64,000 bases of DNA from WHSW01 sp963742205 (GCA_963742205.1 CAVUKZ010000006.1:372001-436000); one strand, 5' to 3'; shown: positions 38,801 through 46,688, counted from the stretch's first letter. Numbers and translations: made by a program. The notes: a model not told the origin generated them from the letters alone.

Positions 38801-38964
38801 GCGGCGACGACGCGCTGCTCGAGGCGGCGCGCACTCACGAGGGCTACGTCGCCGGCGAGACGCTGGCGACCTCGGTCGTCTACGACGGTGCGGCGGAGGC
38901 GCGAGCCGCCGCCATCGACGGCCGCGAGCTTCGGATCGGGATCGAGCGCGCCGGGGTGCGCTGA
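35815..38964 (+). CDS. ileS: isoleucyl-tRNA synthetase
   Basis: Charges tRNA-Ile; class Ia synthetase of 1049 aa. The HIGH-type motif is in NGKPGSHH and the KMSKS-type motif in GQKMSTSRGN. The editing domain contains WTTTPWTL and GTGIVHTA, and several CxxC zinc-binding pairs occur (YCPRCG, CWRCG, CEACGG). Length and HIGH context (PPTANGKPGSHHVL) match the eukaryote-like type II IleS found in actinobacteria, a form known to tolerate mupirocin. Confidence 0.95.
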   Translation: MSGFRPVDPKQSFPELELGVLERWRSDRTFERQLAQRRDAGAPVWSFNDGPPTANGKPGSHHVLSRTFKDIYPRYRAMRGNYVPRKAGWDCHGLPVELEIEKELGISSKAEIEAYGIGEFNQRCRESVLRYVEDWNRLTERIGFWIDLDDPYITMTTDYIESVWWSLRQIWDAGRLYEGHKVVPYCPRCGTALCSHEVAQGYADVEDPSVYVRFGVLEAPPTDAIPEPPVQPGDSLVAWTTTPWTLISNAALAVGEEIEYVRVRAGDEVLVMARDLVERVLGEDAEVLSHFPGAALAGTRYEPPFTYITDYGPRGHTVLLGDFVSTEDGTGIVHTAIAFGEDDFRLGEQYEIKLQNPVLADGTFDERVTDYAGRFVKDADADIVEALRANGRLLRAEIYEHSYPHCWRCGTPLLYYAKASWYIRTTDVRDRMLAENETIGWRPEHVKHGRFGRWLEGNVDWALSRERYWGTPLPIWECDGADCEERFCAGSVAELRDRAGEVPEDLHRPYIDEVTFACEACGGTMRRVEEVIDAWYDSGAMAFAQFHYPFEGEEEFAQRFPADYISEAQDQTRGWFYSLLAESVLLFDQTSYRNCVVLGLILDAEGQKMSTSRGNVVDPWQVIDGHGADAFRWYLLTAQQPWAVYRFSTETVAEAVRQFLLTLWNTYSFFVLYANAEGLGPDEIDGGGETDLDRWALSRLQGVTRTVIDRMDDFDCTTAGREIAEYVDQLSNWYVRLNRRRFWDGDPAAFATLRHCLVEVSKLLAPFVPFVTEEIHGNLTGDGDSVHLQDHPEPDPELEDGELEAGVEAVMRAIELGRAARAQAKVKNRQPLARAVIVATEVERRELERLSEVVARELNVKELEFVSEQEELVTYTAKPNFRALGPRFGKAMPQVAAAIEALDPAHVLEATRGERRIGINVDGSDHPLEPDDVTLVMRPLDGYEVEAEAGRAVALALDIDDDLRREGIAREIVHAIQAARKDAGLEVSDRIVLTLGGDDALLEAARTHEGYVAGETLATSVVYDGAAEARAAAIDGRELRIGIERAGVR

Positions 38965-38965
38965 T

Positions 38966-38988
38966 CGGGGCCCCACTCCGGGGCCCCG
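38966..38988. terminator. bidirectional hairpin between ileS and cupredoxin gene
   Basis: CGGGGCCCC-ACTCC-GGGGCCCCG is a perfect 9-bp GC stem between convergent genes. It lacks T-runs on either side and is probably a symmetric termination structure. Confidence 0.5.
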
Positions 38989-39003
38989 ACCGCGGTCAAC
39001 CTT

Positions 39004-39351
39004 TCAGTTGACGGTCACCTTCGTCTTCATGCCGTCGTGGACGGTGCAGATGAGCTTGTAGGTGCCGGCCTTCTTGAACTTGTGCTTGTACTTGAAGCCG
39101 GTCGCATCCGTGGTCTCCGAGCTGAAGGAACCACCCGGGCCCTTCTTCTTGGTGACGTTGTGTTTGTCGCTCCCGACCCATTTGAAGGTGACCTTGCCAC
39201 CCTTCGGGATCGAGACGGACGTCGGGTTGAAGACGTCGTCACCGACCTGGACCTTGGCGCCCTTGTTGGCGTGGTGAGCCCCGGCGACACCGCCGAAAAC
39301 CGCGACCAACGAGACGATCCCTGCCAGTGCGACGAGTGAGATCAGTCGCAT
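39004..39351 (-). CDS. secreted cupredoxin (plastocyanin-like)
   Basis: Type I copper protein of 115 aa with a signal peptide (LISLVALAGIVSLVAVFGG). The expected ligands are His in DKHNV and Cys-x-x-His-x-x-Met in ICTVHDGM. It is small, Lys-rich and likely extracellular or membrane-proximal, moving electrons. ATG 39351 is preferred over TTG 39360 because a perfect TATAAT (plus 39360-39365) lies 8 nt upstream. Confidence 0.82.
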   Translation of the reverse strand: MRLISLVALAGIVSLVAVFGGVAGAHHANKGAKVQVGDDVFNPTSVSIPKGGKVTFKWVGSDKHNVTKKKGPGGSFSSETTDATGFKYKHKFKKAGTYKLICTVHDGMKTKVTVN

Positions 39352-39378
39352 GGCGCGCAATTATAAACGCGCGGCGAC

Positions 39379-39705
39379 TTAAACGAGTGCGGGCTCGAGC
39401 TCGGCCTCGAGGCGCCGCTTCGGCAGCGCGCCGACGATGCGCTTGGCCTCCGCGCCGTCGCGGAACAGGATCAGCGTGGGAATCGAGAGGACCTCGTAGC
39501 GCGCGGCGGTCTGCTGGTTGTCGTCCACGTTGAGGCTGACGACGGTGAGTTCCTCGCGCTCGGCGGCCATCTCCTCGAGGATCGGGTGCACGACCCGGCA
39601 CGGCCCGCACCATGGTGCCCAGAAGTCCACCAGCACCGGGGACTCGGAGTCGAGCACCTCGGCCTGAAAGTTCGCGTCCGTTACGTCGGGGAGCTTGCCG
39701 GTCAC
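39379..39705 (-). CDS. trxA: thioredoxin
   Basis: Disulfide reductase of 108 aa with the active site FWAPWCGPCR and the cis-Pro in SIPTLILF. It is of normal length and cytosolic. GTG 39705 has GGAGA 7 nt upstream and a leader of about 40 nt from a strong promoter, so it is expressed with an ordinary 5' UTR, unlike its leaderless neighbours. Confidence 0.95.
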   Translation of the reverse strand: MTGKLPDVTDANFQAEVLDSESPVLVDFWAPWCGPCRVVHPILEEMAAEREELTVVSLNVDDNQQTAARYEVLSIPTLILFRDGAEAKRIVGALPKRRLEAELEPALV

Positions 39706-39752
39706 GTCTGGGTCTCCTTCAACCTCGTCGGTGGGGAACTCTTACTTCAAAA

Positions 39753-39780
39753 AGTATAGTCCCGAGCGGTCTCAGCACAA
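39753..39780 (-). promoter_or_regulatory. sigma70-type promoter of trxA
   Basis: Read on the minus strand: TTGTGC (39780-39775), 16-nt spacer, TATACT (39758-39753). The predicted transcription start leaves a leader of about 40 nt. Confidence 0.65.
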
Positions 39781-39796
39781 GGCAGGATAGAGCCGC

Positions 39797-40519
39797 TCAG
39801 CGATCGCGGCGCCGGATGCGCAGCGCCGGAACCCGGAGCGCGGCCTCGAGGACGATCGAGCCGCTCATCTTCGACTCGCCGACGCGCCGATCGGCGAAAG
39901 TGATCGGCACCTCCACCACGCGGAAGCCCGCCTGTACGGCGCGATAGGTCGTCTCGACCTGGAACGCGTAGCCGTGGGAGGCGACGGTCTCGGGCTCGAT
40001 CGCCTCCAGCACCGCGCGACGGAAGACCTTGAACCCACCGGTGAGATCTCGGACACCGACGCCGAGCACGGTCCGGGCGTAGGCGCTGCCGCCACGGCTG
40101 ATCAGGCGGCGGAGCGGGCCCCAGTCGGTCACCGCCCCGCCGTCGACGTAGCGCGATCCCAGAACGAGATCGGCGTGCTCCGCTGCGGCGATCAGCCGCG
40201 GAAGGTCGTCGGGGTCGTGGGAAAAGTCGGCGTCCATCTGCGCGACCAGGGCGGCGCCGCCCTCGAGCGCGACGTCGAAGCCCGCCGCATACGCCGGGCC
40301 GAGCCCCTCCTTGCGGGGCCGGTGCAGGACCTCCACGTCGTCGTGCGTCGCCGCCAGGTCGTCGGCGATCCGGCCCGTCCCGTCGGGAGATGCGTCGTCG
40401 ACCACGAGCACGCGCCGCGACTCAGGCAGCCGCCCGAGCACGGCCTCGACGACCGCCTTCAGGTTCTCGGCCTCGTTGTATGTAGGCAGGACTAGCCACA
40501 CGGGCCGATCGGCGCTCAC
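39797..40519 (-). CDS. polyprenol-phosphate mannosyltransferase-like GT2
   Basis: GT-A fold glycosyltransferase of 240 aa making a polyprenol-phosphate sugar for cell-envelope glycosylation. LPTYNEAENL, VVDDASPDGTG and the catalytic QMDADFSHDP are all present, in the Dpm1/Ppm1 arrangement. No membrane domain is fused. GTG 40519 is preferred, with TAGATT (plus 40527-40532) 7 nt upstream. Confidence 0.85.
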   Translation of the reverse strand: MSADRPVWLVLPTYNEAENLKAVVEAVLGRLPESRRVLVVDDASPDGTGRIADDLAATHDDVEVLHRPRKEGLGPAYAAGFDVALEGGAALVAQMDADFSHDPDDLPRLIAAAEHADLVLGSRYVDGGAVTDWGPLRRLISRGGSAYARTVLGVGVRDLTGGFKVFRRAVLEAIEPETVASHGYAFQVETTYRAVQAGFRVVEVPITFADRRVGESKMSGSIVLEAALRVPALRIRRRDR

Positions 40520-40526
40520 GCAGAGC

Positions 40527-40536
40527 AATCTAAAGT
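40527..40536. promoter_or_regulatory. overlapping divergent -10 elements sharing one TA
   Basis: AATCTAAAGT gives TAGATT on the minus strand (7 nt before GTG 40519) and TAAAGT on the plus strand (9 nt before ATG 40546). Confidence 0.5.
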
Positions 40537-40545
40537 CAGAGGCCC

Positions 40546-42270
40546 ATGCGCAACTCCGAGATCGCCGCCGCGATGACCGAACTCGCGACCCTCTACGAGC
40601 TCGACGGCGCCGTCCGCTACCGCGTGATCGCCTATCGCGAGGCGGCTCGCGTGATCGAGGGCAGCCCGGTCTCGGTCGCCGATCTCGCGCTCGCCGGGAA
40701 GGCCACCGAACTCCCCGGGATCGGCGACACGCTCCAGGGCAAGATCGTCGACCTGGTCAACACCGGGGAGATCCCGGCGGCCGCGAAGCTGAAGGCCAAG
40801 TTCCCCGCGTCGCTCGTGGAGGTCACCCGCCTCCCCGGGCTCGGGGCGAAGACGGCCCGCCGGCTCTACGACGAGCTCGGCATCGCCACGCTCGAGGACC
40901 TGCGCGAGGCCGCCGCCGAGGGGAAGGTGCGCGGGATGAAGGGCCTCGGGGAGAAGTTCGAGCTCGGGGTGATCGAGGCGATCGACCGGATGGGCGAGGA
41001 GGGCGCGCCCGGCCGCGTGCTCCTGAGCAAGGTGCTGCCCCTGGCCGAGCAGCTGGCCGCGGAGCTGCGCGAGCACCCGGCGTGCGAACAGGTCACCATC
41101 GCCGGCTCCGCGCGGCGGTGGACCGAGACCTGCAAGGACATCGACCTGATCGCCACGGCGACGGACCCGGCGGCGCTGGCGAAGGCGCTCGCCGAGAACC
41201 CGCTCGCCGCGCAGGCGGGCTCGGCCGGGCCGGCGGGCACCAGGATCGTGACCTTCGACGGGATCGCCGTCGACCTGCGGATCGTGGAGCCCGAGGCCTA
41301 CGGGAACCTGCTCCAACATTTCACCGGGTCGGCCGAGCACAACATCGACGTGCGCGAGCGCGCCGTGCGCATGGGCCTCTCGGTCTCCGAGCACGGCATC
41401 GCCGACACCGAGTCCGGCGACGTCTCCAAGTACGAGACCGAGGCGGAGGTGTACGAGCGCCTCGGTCTCGAATACGTCGAGCCGGAGCTCCGGGAGGGCA
41501 ACGGCGAGGTCGCGGCCGCGGCGAAGGGCGAGCTCCCGAAGCTGGTCGAGCTCGGCGATCTGCGGGGCGACCTGCACTGCCACACGACGCTCTCGGACGG
41601 GCGAAACTCGCTCACCGAGATGGCCGAGGCGGCGCGCGCCCGCGGCTACTCCTACCTCGCCATAACCGATCACTCGGCCAGCCACGGGTTCGGCAACCAC
41701 GTCACCCCCGAGGCGCTCGCGGCGCGGATCGAGGAGGTCGCCGCCTACAACGCGAGCTCGAAGGGACGCTTTGCGCTGCTGGCCGGCTCGGAGGTCAACA
41801 TCCTCCCCGACGGCTCGCTCGACTACGAGCCCGAGCTCCTCGAGCGACTCGACTGGGTCGTGGCCAGCGTCCACACCGCCTTTCGGACCTCGCGCGACAA
41901 GATGACCGAGCGCGTGATCACGGCGATCGAGAACCCGCTGGTCGATTGCATCGGCCACCTCACGGGCCGCCTGATCGGCCGCCGCGAGCCGTACGACATC
42001 GACGTCGAGGCGGTCGCCGCCGCGGCCGCCGAGCACCGAACGTTCATCGAGATCAACGGCAACCCGAACCGCCGCGACCTCTCCGAGGGCAACGCCAGGC
42101 TCGCGGCGAAGGCCGGCGTGCGGATCGTCGTCAACACCGACGCGCACGGCACCGACACCCTGAGCAATATCAAGTACGGGATCGCCACCGCTCGCCGCGC
42201 GTGGCTGAGCAAGGCGCAGATCGCCAACACGCGGACCTGGAAGCAGCTGCTGAAGCTGCGCGGGCGCTAG
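40546..42270 (+). CDS. polX: DNA polymerase X with PHP domain (PolX)
   Basis: Family X repair polymerase of 574 aa. Two HhH motifs (LPGIGDTLQGKI and LPGLGAKTARRL) bind DNA. The catalytic aspartates are in CKDIDLI and AVDLRIV. The C-terminal PHP domain with GDLHCHTTLSDG, ITDHSASH, VASVHTAF and NTDAHGTD provides 3'-5' exonuclease or AP-endonuclease activity. It acts in base excision or gap repair. It is complete, with the normal length. Confidence 0.94.
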   Translation: MRNSEIAAAMTELATLYELDGAVRYRVIAYREAARVIEGSPVSVADLALAGKATELPGIGDTLQGKIVDLVNTGEIPAAAKLKAKFPASLVEVTRLPGLGAKTARRLYDELGIATLEDLREAAAEGKVRGMKGLGEKFELGVIEAIDRMGEEGAPGRVLLSKVLPLAEQLAAELREHPACEQVTIAGSARRWTETCKDIDLIATATDPAALAKALAENPLAAQAGSAGPAGTRIVTFDGIAVDLRIVEPEAYGNLLQHFTGSAEHNIDVRERAVRMGLSVSEHGIADTESGDVSKYETEAEVYERLGLEYVEPELREGNGEVAAAAKGELPKLVELGDLRGDLHCHTTLSDGRNSLTEMAEAARARGYSYLAITDHSASHGFGNHVTPEALAARIEEVAAYNASSKGRFALLAGSEVNILPDGSLDYEPELLERLDWVVASVHTAFRTSRDKMTERVITAIENPLVDCIGHLTGRLIGRREPYDIDVEAVAAAAAEHRTFIEINGNPNRRDLSEGNARLAAKAGVRIVVNTDAHGTDTLSNIKYGIATARRAWLSKAQIANTRTWKQLLKLRGR

Positions 42271-42317
42271 TCGGCGTGCCTCGATGGATCGCCGGACCCG
42301 CCTCGATTCCGCTCGGC

Positions 42318-42347
42318 TTGACATATACCTATATCGGTATGTATGCT
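42318..42347 (+). promoter_or_regulatory. promoter with ArsR-type operator inside the spacer
   Basis: TTGACA (42318-42323) and TATGCT (42342-42347) are 18 nt apart. The spacer holds the palindrome ATACC-TATATC-GGTAT (42325-42340), well placed for autorepression by the ArsR protein encoded immediately downstream. The -10 ends 7 nt before ATG 42355. Confidence 0.7.
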
Positions 42348-42354
42348 CCCACCC

Positions 42355-42687
42355 ATGGCAAGAGCGGCGACGACGACGGACGCTTTCAACGCGGTCGCAG
42401 AACCGCGGCGGCGCGAGATCCTCGACCTGTTGGTCGACGGCGAGCTGTCCGTGAACGAGATCGTCGAGCGGCTCGGGATGTCCCAGCCCCAGGTCTCCAA
42501 GCATCTGCGGGTGCTGCGGGAGGTCGGGCTGGCCGACGTCCGCGAACAGGGCCGCCAGCGCGTGTACCGGCTCAACGGGCAGCCGTTGAAGTCGATCCAC
42601 GACTGGGTGACGGCCTACGAGGAAGCGTGGAGCGACCGCTTCGAGGCGCTCGACGCCGTGCTGGATGAACTCAAGGGAAAGGAATGA
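42355..42687 (+). CDS. ArsR-family transcriptional regulator
   Basis: Winged-helix repressor of 110 aa: FNAVAEPRRREILDLLVDGE, recognition helix SQPQVSKHLRVLREVGL, and a beta-wing VREQGRQRVYRL. It lacks the metal-binding ELCVC box, so it is not a classical metal sensor. It is paired with an SRPBCC/AHSA1 gene 4 nt downstream, a common arrangement. ATG 42355 is favoured by the leaderless -10; an in-frame ATG at 42343 overlaps that element. Confidence 0.88.
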   Translation: MARAATTTDAFNAVAEPRRREILDLLVDGELSVNEIVERLGMSQPQVSKHLRVLREVGLADVREQGRQRVYRLNGQPLKSIHDWVTAYEEAWSDRFEALDAVLDELKGKE

Positions 42688-42691
42688 ACGG

Positions 42692-43180
42692 ATGGAGTCG
42701 ACGACGCATAGCGGCAAGGCAACGGTGACCCTGCCCGCCGACACGCAGATCCTGATCACGCGGGAATTCGACGCCCCGGCGGAGCTCGTCTTCAAGGCGT
42801 GGACGACGCCGGAGCTGATCAAGCGGTGGTGGGCCGGCAAGCGCGGTGACGTGACGCTGGCGGAGGTCGACCTGCGAGTGGGCGGCGGCTGGCGGTACGT
42901 GATGGTCGCCCAGGGGGGCTTCGAGGTCGGCTTTCACGGGGAGTACCGGGAGATCGTGCCGAACGAGAGGATCGTGTCGACGGAGGTGTTCGAGGGCATG
43001 CCCGATGCGGCCGCGCTCGACACCCTCACGCTGACCGAGGCCGACGGGCGGACGACGCTCTCGATCCTGGTGGAGCACGAGAAGCAAGAGCACCGTGACG
43101 CCCACATCCAGTCCGGTATGGAGGACGGGATGCAGGAGTCCATGGACGCGCTCGAGGATGTCGCCAAGTCCCTGGCCTGA
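42692..43180 (+). CDS. SRPBCC/AHSA1 domain protein
   Basis: START-like ligand-binding protein of 162 aa: ITREFDAPAELVFKAWTTPELIKRWW, VGGGWRYVM, and the long C-terminal helix with HIQSGMEDGMQESMDAL. Such proteins bind hydrophobic small molecules; the exact role is unknown. It is co-transcribed with the ArsR regulator, which probably controls it together with itself. Confidence 0.83.
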   Translation: MESTTHSGKATVTLPADTQILITREFDAPAELVFKAWTTPELIKRWWAGKRGDVTLAEVDLRVGGGWRYVMVAQGGFEVGFHGEYREIVPNERIVSTEVFEGMPDAAALDTLTLTEADGRTTLSILVEHEKQEHRDAHIQSGMEDGMQESMDALEDVAKSLA

Positions 43181-43203
43181 CAGCGGACCCGGTGACGAAG
43201 GCG

Positions 43204-43257
43204 GGAGGGAGAAGTAGTTCGCTAAACTAATTAGCGATGGTAACTACTTCTCCCTCC
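43204..43257 (+). repeat. 54-bp inverted repeat enclosing the MarR start codon
   Basis: GGAGGGAGAAGTAGTT (43204-43219) is perfectly complementary to AACTACTTCTCCCTCC (43242-43257). The 22-nt centre contains a second inverted repeat CGCTAA-ACTAA-TTAGCG (43220-43236), which overlaps the TAAACT -10 element (43223-43228) and ends at the ATG. Confidence 0.8.
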
Positions 43258-44962
43258 GTCGCGGAGATCGCGTCCGGCCTGCGGCTCGCGATCGTTCGCA
43301 CCTCGCGGCGCCTGCGCCAGGACGCGCTCGAGGCCGAGGGCCAGGGCGTTCTGAGCCCGACGCTGAACTCGGCCCTCGCGACCATCGACCTGCACGGCCC
43401 GCTGACGCCGAGCGAGCTCGCCGAGCGGGAGCGGATCCGGCGCCCGACGGCGACCCGGATCGTGTCGAGCCTCACCGAGCTCGGCCTTGTGAGCCGCACC
43501 CCTGACCCTTCCGACGGCCGCGGCTTCCTGGTCGCGACGACGCCCGCGGGGGCCGCGCTGATGAAGCGACTGCGCAAGCGCAAGAACGCCTACCTGGCAA
43601 AGCGCATGCGCGACCTCGAGCCCGACGAGGTCGAGACGCTCGCCCGCGCGTCGGAGATCCTCGAGCGCCTGCTCGAGGGTGAGTCGGTGACCGCGTACGT
43701 GACGGCCGCGCTCAGGCGTTCCTTCAGCTCCCTCGAGATCCCCAACTACCGGCGCTACTTCGCCGGCCAGATCGTCTCGCTGAGCGGCAACTGGATGCAG
43801 ATGGTCGCCGAGATGTGGTTGATCCTCTCGCTCACCGGCAGCGGCGTCGCCGTCGGCGTAACCGCTGCGCTGCAGTTCCTGCCGGTGCTCGTCCTCGGCG
43901 CCTGGGGCGGCGTGGTCGCGGACCGCTTCCCGAAGCGCCGGCTGCTCATCGTCACGCAGACCGCGATGGTGCTCCCGGCGCTTACGCTGTGGGCGCTCAC
44001 CGCGACCGGCGCGGTCGTGCCGTGGATGGTGTTCGCGCTCGTCTTCGCGCGCGGCGCGGTCACCGCGATCGACAACCCGACCAGACAGAGCTTCGTGATC
44101 GAGATGGTCGGCGCCGACCGCGTCGTGAACGCCGTCGGGCTCAACAGCGTGCTCGTGCACTGCGCACGGATCCTCGGCCCCGCCGGCGCCGGCATCCTGA
44201 TCGCCACGATCGGCGTCGCGCCGTGCTTCTTGCTCAACGCCGCGACCTTCGTGGTGATGATCTTCTTCCTCCGGCGCATGGACCCGGCCCGCCTGATCGA
44301 GCCGGTCGTCCCGGACGACGGCGACGAGCGCGACGGCGTTGCGGCGGCGATCCGCTACGTGCGCCACGAGCCGAAGCTCGCGATCCCGCTCGCGATGATG
44401 ATCGTCGTCGGCACCCTGGCGTTCAACTTCCAGGTCCTGTTGCCACTGCTCGGCCGCTTCACCTTCGACGGGGGCGCCGCCGCCTACACGGCGCTCGCGG
44501 TCGCGATGGCGATCGGATCGGTCGCCGGAGCGCTGGCCACGGGGGCCCGCGGCCGGGTCAGCGAGCGGCTGCTCGTCGGCGCGGCGCTCGGCTTCGGCGT
44601 CTTCGCCCTCCTGGCCGCCATGGCCCCGACGCTGCCCGTCGCCCTCGTGGCCCTCGTCCCGCTCGGCTTCGCGACCGTGACCTTCGCCGCCGGGGTCAAC
44701 TCGACCCTGCAGCTCGAGGCGGCGCCGGCCATGCGCGGCCGCGTCATGGCGCTCTACTCCGTCGTCTTCCTTGGCTCGACCCCGATCGGGGGGCCGATCG
44801 TCGGCGCGCTGTCGGAGACGGCCGGCCCGCGGGCGGGGCTCGTGCTGGCGGGCGTGGCCGCGCTCGCCGCGGCCGTCGGCGGGGCGATCGCATTCGCGCG
44901 CCGGCGCGATCCCGAGTTCAGCGCCCTCCAAGCGGTGCGCGAGCGCAGCGCGGCGCCCCTAG
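43237..44962 (+). CDS. MarR regulator fused in frame to an MFS exporter (3' frameshift)
   Basis: Protein of 574 aa as repaired. Residues 1-150 form a MarR winged helix (LTPSELAERERIRRPTATRIVSSLTELGLV with wing SDGRGFLV). Residues 155-570 form an EmrB-like/DUF894 MFS transporter (NYRRYFAGQIVSLSGNWMQ, WGGVVADRFPKRRLL, NPTRQSFVIEMVG). The reading frame is continuous across the join, although the two are usually separate coupled genes. Near the end, a CCCC run (44956-44959) hides a TAG; removing one C gives the stop at 44960-44962, shared as CTAG with the convergent gene. Otherwise, the frame continues to 45474 as antisense of the next gene. Confidence 0.78.
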
Positions 44963-45507
44963 CCGGCCTCGACGGGCGGTGGCGGGGGCGGCTTCGCCGT
45001 GGGGGCCCGGTCGCGGTAGAGGCCCGGGGTGCGGAGCAGGCGGACGGGCTCGAACGCGTTGGAGGGCTCGACGTAGAAGCGGACCCCGTCGCGCGCCTCG
45101 ATCGCGGTGACGGCGCGCTCGCGACCGCGCCAGGCGAGCGCGATGAGGATCGCGTAGCCGGCGCCGATCGCCGCCACCTGGGGCCAGAACCAGCCGGCGA
45201 CGCCCACCAGGAGCGCGAAGGCGCCGATCGGCCACAGCCGCATGAGCGCGATCCGGGCCGGCGTCTCGGCCGGGAGGTGGGTCGCCATGCGCGCGCCTGC
45301 GAGCAGCCTCGCGATCGACTCCGACGCCCGCGCCGGGCGCCCGAGCCAGAGGCCGGCGACGGCGCCGATCAGCCACCAGGCGCCGGCGACCGCGAGCGCG
45401 ACCTCGTCGGCGTCCTGGTTGGCGACGACGATCGTGACGACGCCGAGCGCGGCCGCGACCCCGGCGACGAGTAGCGACGAGACCCGCAGCAGGTCGCAGA
45501 ACAGCAT
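44959..45507 (-). CDS. small membrane protein, function unknown
   Basis: Protein of 182 aa with about four hydrophobic helices (LLVAGVAAALGVVTIVV, LAVAGAWWLIGAVAGLWLG, LWPIGAFALLVGVAGWFW, VAAIGAGYAILIALAW) and a Pro-rich C-terminus (PPPPPPVEAG). No family is recognised. ATG 45507 shares its A with the TGA of otsB (TGATG), so translation is coupled to otsB. Confidence 0.65.
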   Translation of the reverse strand: MLFCDLLRVSSLLVAGVAAALGVVTIVVANQDADEVALAVAGAWWLIGAVAGLWLGRPARASESIARLLAGARMATHLPAETPARIALMRLWPIGAFALLVGVAGWFWPQVAAIGAGYAILIALAWRGRERAVTAIEARDGVRFYVEPSNAFEPVRLLRTPGLYRDRAPTAKPPPPPPVEAG

Positions 45508-46301
45508 CAGAGCGCCCGCAGGACGTCGAGGAAGCCGTCGGGGCCGCCGACCACCAGGTCCGCTTCCGAGCGGATCTCGTCCGGACCCTCCGCGGACGCG
45601 ACGCCGACGCACACCCCGGCGCTGAGCGTGCCGTCGCCCTGGAGGGCGCGCAGCGCGGCGAAGGCGTCGAGGTCGGTGCGGTCGTCGCCGCCGTAGAGCG
45701 CCGCGGTCGAACCACTCTCGGAGATCAGCCGCCGCACGGCGATCCCCTTGTCGACGGTGGCCAACGGCCGCAGCTCCAACACCAGGCGGCCGAAATGGGG
45801 CACCAGACCCTGCTCGGCCGCGAGCGACGCAATCTGCTCCGCCCGGGCTCCGGCCAGATCGGGGTCGTCGGCGCCCCGCCAGTGGATCGCCTGGATGGGG
45901 CCCTTGTCCTCCAGCCGCAGCCCGCAGCCGTCGAGGTGCCTCCAGTCCAGGCGGGAGGCAAAGGAGGCCGCCGCCGTCCCGCGGTGCCCGAGCTCCGGAT
46001 CGAGGGTCGGGGCCGTATCGCCCGGCCGCAGGACCTCGAGCCCATGGTTGCCGGCGTAGGTGAGCTGATCGAGGCCGACCATTCGGCGGGCGGCGCTGGC
46101 GCGGCGCCCGCTGACGCAGGCGACCAGCCGGTAGCGGCTCGCGAGTTCCACCAACAGCCCCCGCGCCGGTGCGGGAACGATCGCCGCCCCGGGATCCGCG
46201 ACGATCGGCGACAGCGTGCCGTCGATGTCACAGAGCACGGCGGCGCTCGCCGGGTCGGCGCGCAGGGCGGCCAGCGGCTGGGTCAGGTCGGGCGGGGTCA
46301 T
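45507..46301 (-). CDS. otsB: trehalose-6-phosphate phosphatase
   Basis: HAD-superfamily phosphatase of 264 aa that completes trehalose synthesis. The nucleophile motif is LCDIDGTLSPI, the second motif includes CVSGRR, the Lys motif is VDKGIAVRRL and the acidic motif is GGDDRTDLDAF. No otsA is nearby. Trehalose protects against desiccation and osmotic stress. ATG 46301 is used. On the minus strand, GATACT lies 11 nt upstream. Confidence 0.9.
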   Translation of the reverse strand: MTPPDLTQPLAALRADPASAAVLCDIDGTLSPIVADPGAAIVPAPARGLLVELASRYRLVACVSGRRASAARRMVGLDQLTYAGNHGLEVLRPGDTAPTLDPELGHRGTAAASFASRLDWRHLDGCGLRLEDKGPIQAIHWRGADDPDLAGARAEQIASLAAEQGLVPHFGRLVLELRPLATVDKGIAVRRLISESGSTAALYGGDDRTDLDAFAALRALQGDGTLSAGVCVGVASAEGPDEIRSEADLVVGGPDGFLDVLRAL

Positions 46302-46311
46302 CCCAGGGGCC

Positions 46312-46317
46312 TAGTAT
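46312..46317. promoter_or_regulatory. near-palindromic -10 between otsB and TauE genes
   Basis: TAGTAT lies 8 nt before ATG 46326 on the plus strand; the reverse strand reads GATACT over the same bases, 11 nt before the otsB ATG. It is a further close divergent promoter. Confidence 0.4.
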
Positions 46318-46325
46318 CGCCGCGG

Positions 46326-46688
46326 ATGGCGGGCGGAAGGTTGCTGAAGCTGGCCGTGATCGCCACAGCGGCGGGGGCGTTCAGCGCCATGTTCGGGGTC
46401 GGCGGCGGAACCGTGATCGTCCCGCTGCTGATCGCATGGTTCGCCTACGGCGAGCGCGAGGCAACCGGGACCAGCCTGCTGGCGATCGTGGGCATCGGCG
46501 CCCTGGCGGCGATCGGCCAGGGCCTGCACGGCAACGTCAGCCTGAGCGAGGGAGTTTTGATCGGGCTCCCGGCGGTCGCCGGGGTGGTCGCGGGCACCGC
46601 GGTTCAGCAGCGGCTGCCCGAGCGCGCCATCTCGTTCATGTTCGCGATCCTGCTCCTGGCGGTCGCGGCGCAGCTGGTGATCGGCTGA
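46326..46688 (+). CDS. TauE/SafE half-transporter, N-terminal-type
   Basis: Membrane protein of 120 aa with four predicted helices and the family motif AMFGVGGGTVIVPLL near the start, corresponding to one half of a normal 240-260 aa sulfite/organosulfonate exporter. It overlaps the next gene by one base (TGATG), and the next gene encodes the matching second half. The two probably assemble as a heterodimer. The substrate anion is unknown. ATG 46326 is supported by TAGTAT. Confidence 0.78.
   Translation: MAGGRLLKLAVIATAAGAFSAMFGVGGGTVIVPLLIAWFAYGEREATGTSLLAIVGIGALAAIGQGLHGNVSLSEGVLIGLPAVAGVVAGTAVQQRLPERAISFMFAILLLAVAAQLVIG

Noticed and set aside
40516..42840. Long minus-strand open frame opposite polX
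   Set aside because: It is an antisense shadow of polX and the ArsR gene, without any known domain or start signal.
44963..45474. C-terminal extension of the MFS protein past 44,962
   Set aside because: The sequence is the antisense of the convergent membrane-protein gene, with low-complexity Asp/Arg content; a one-base correction gives a natural stop.
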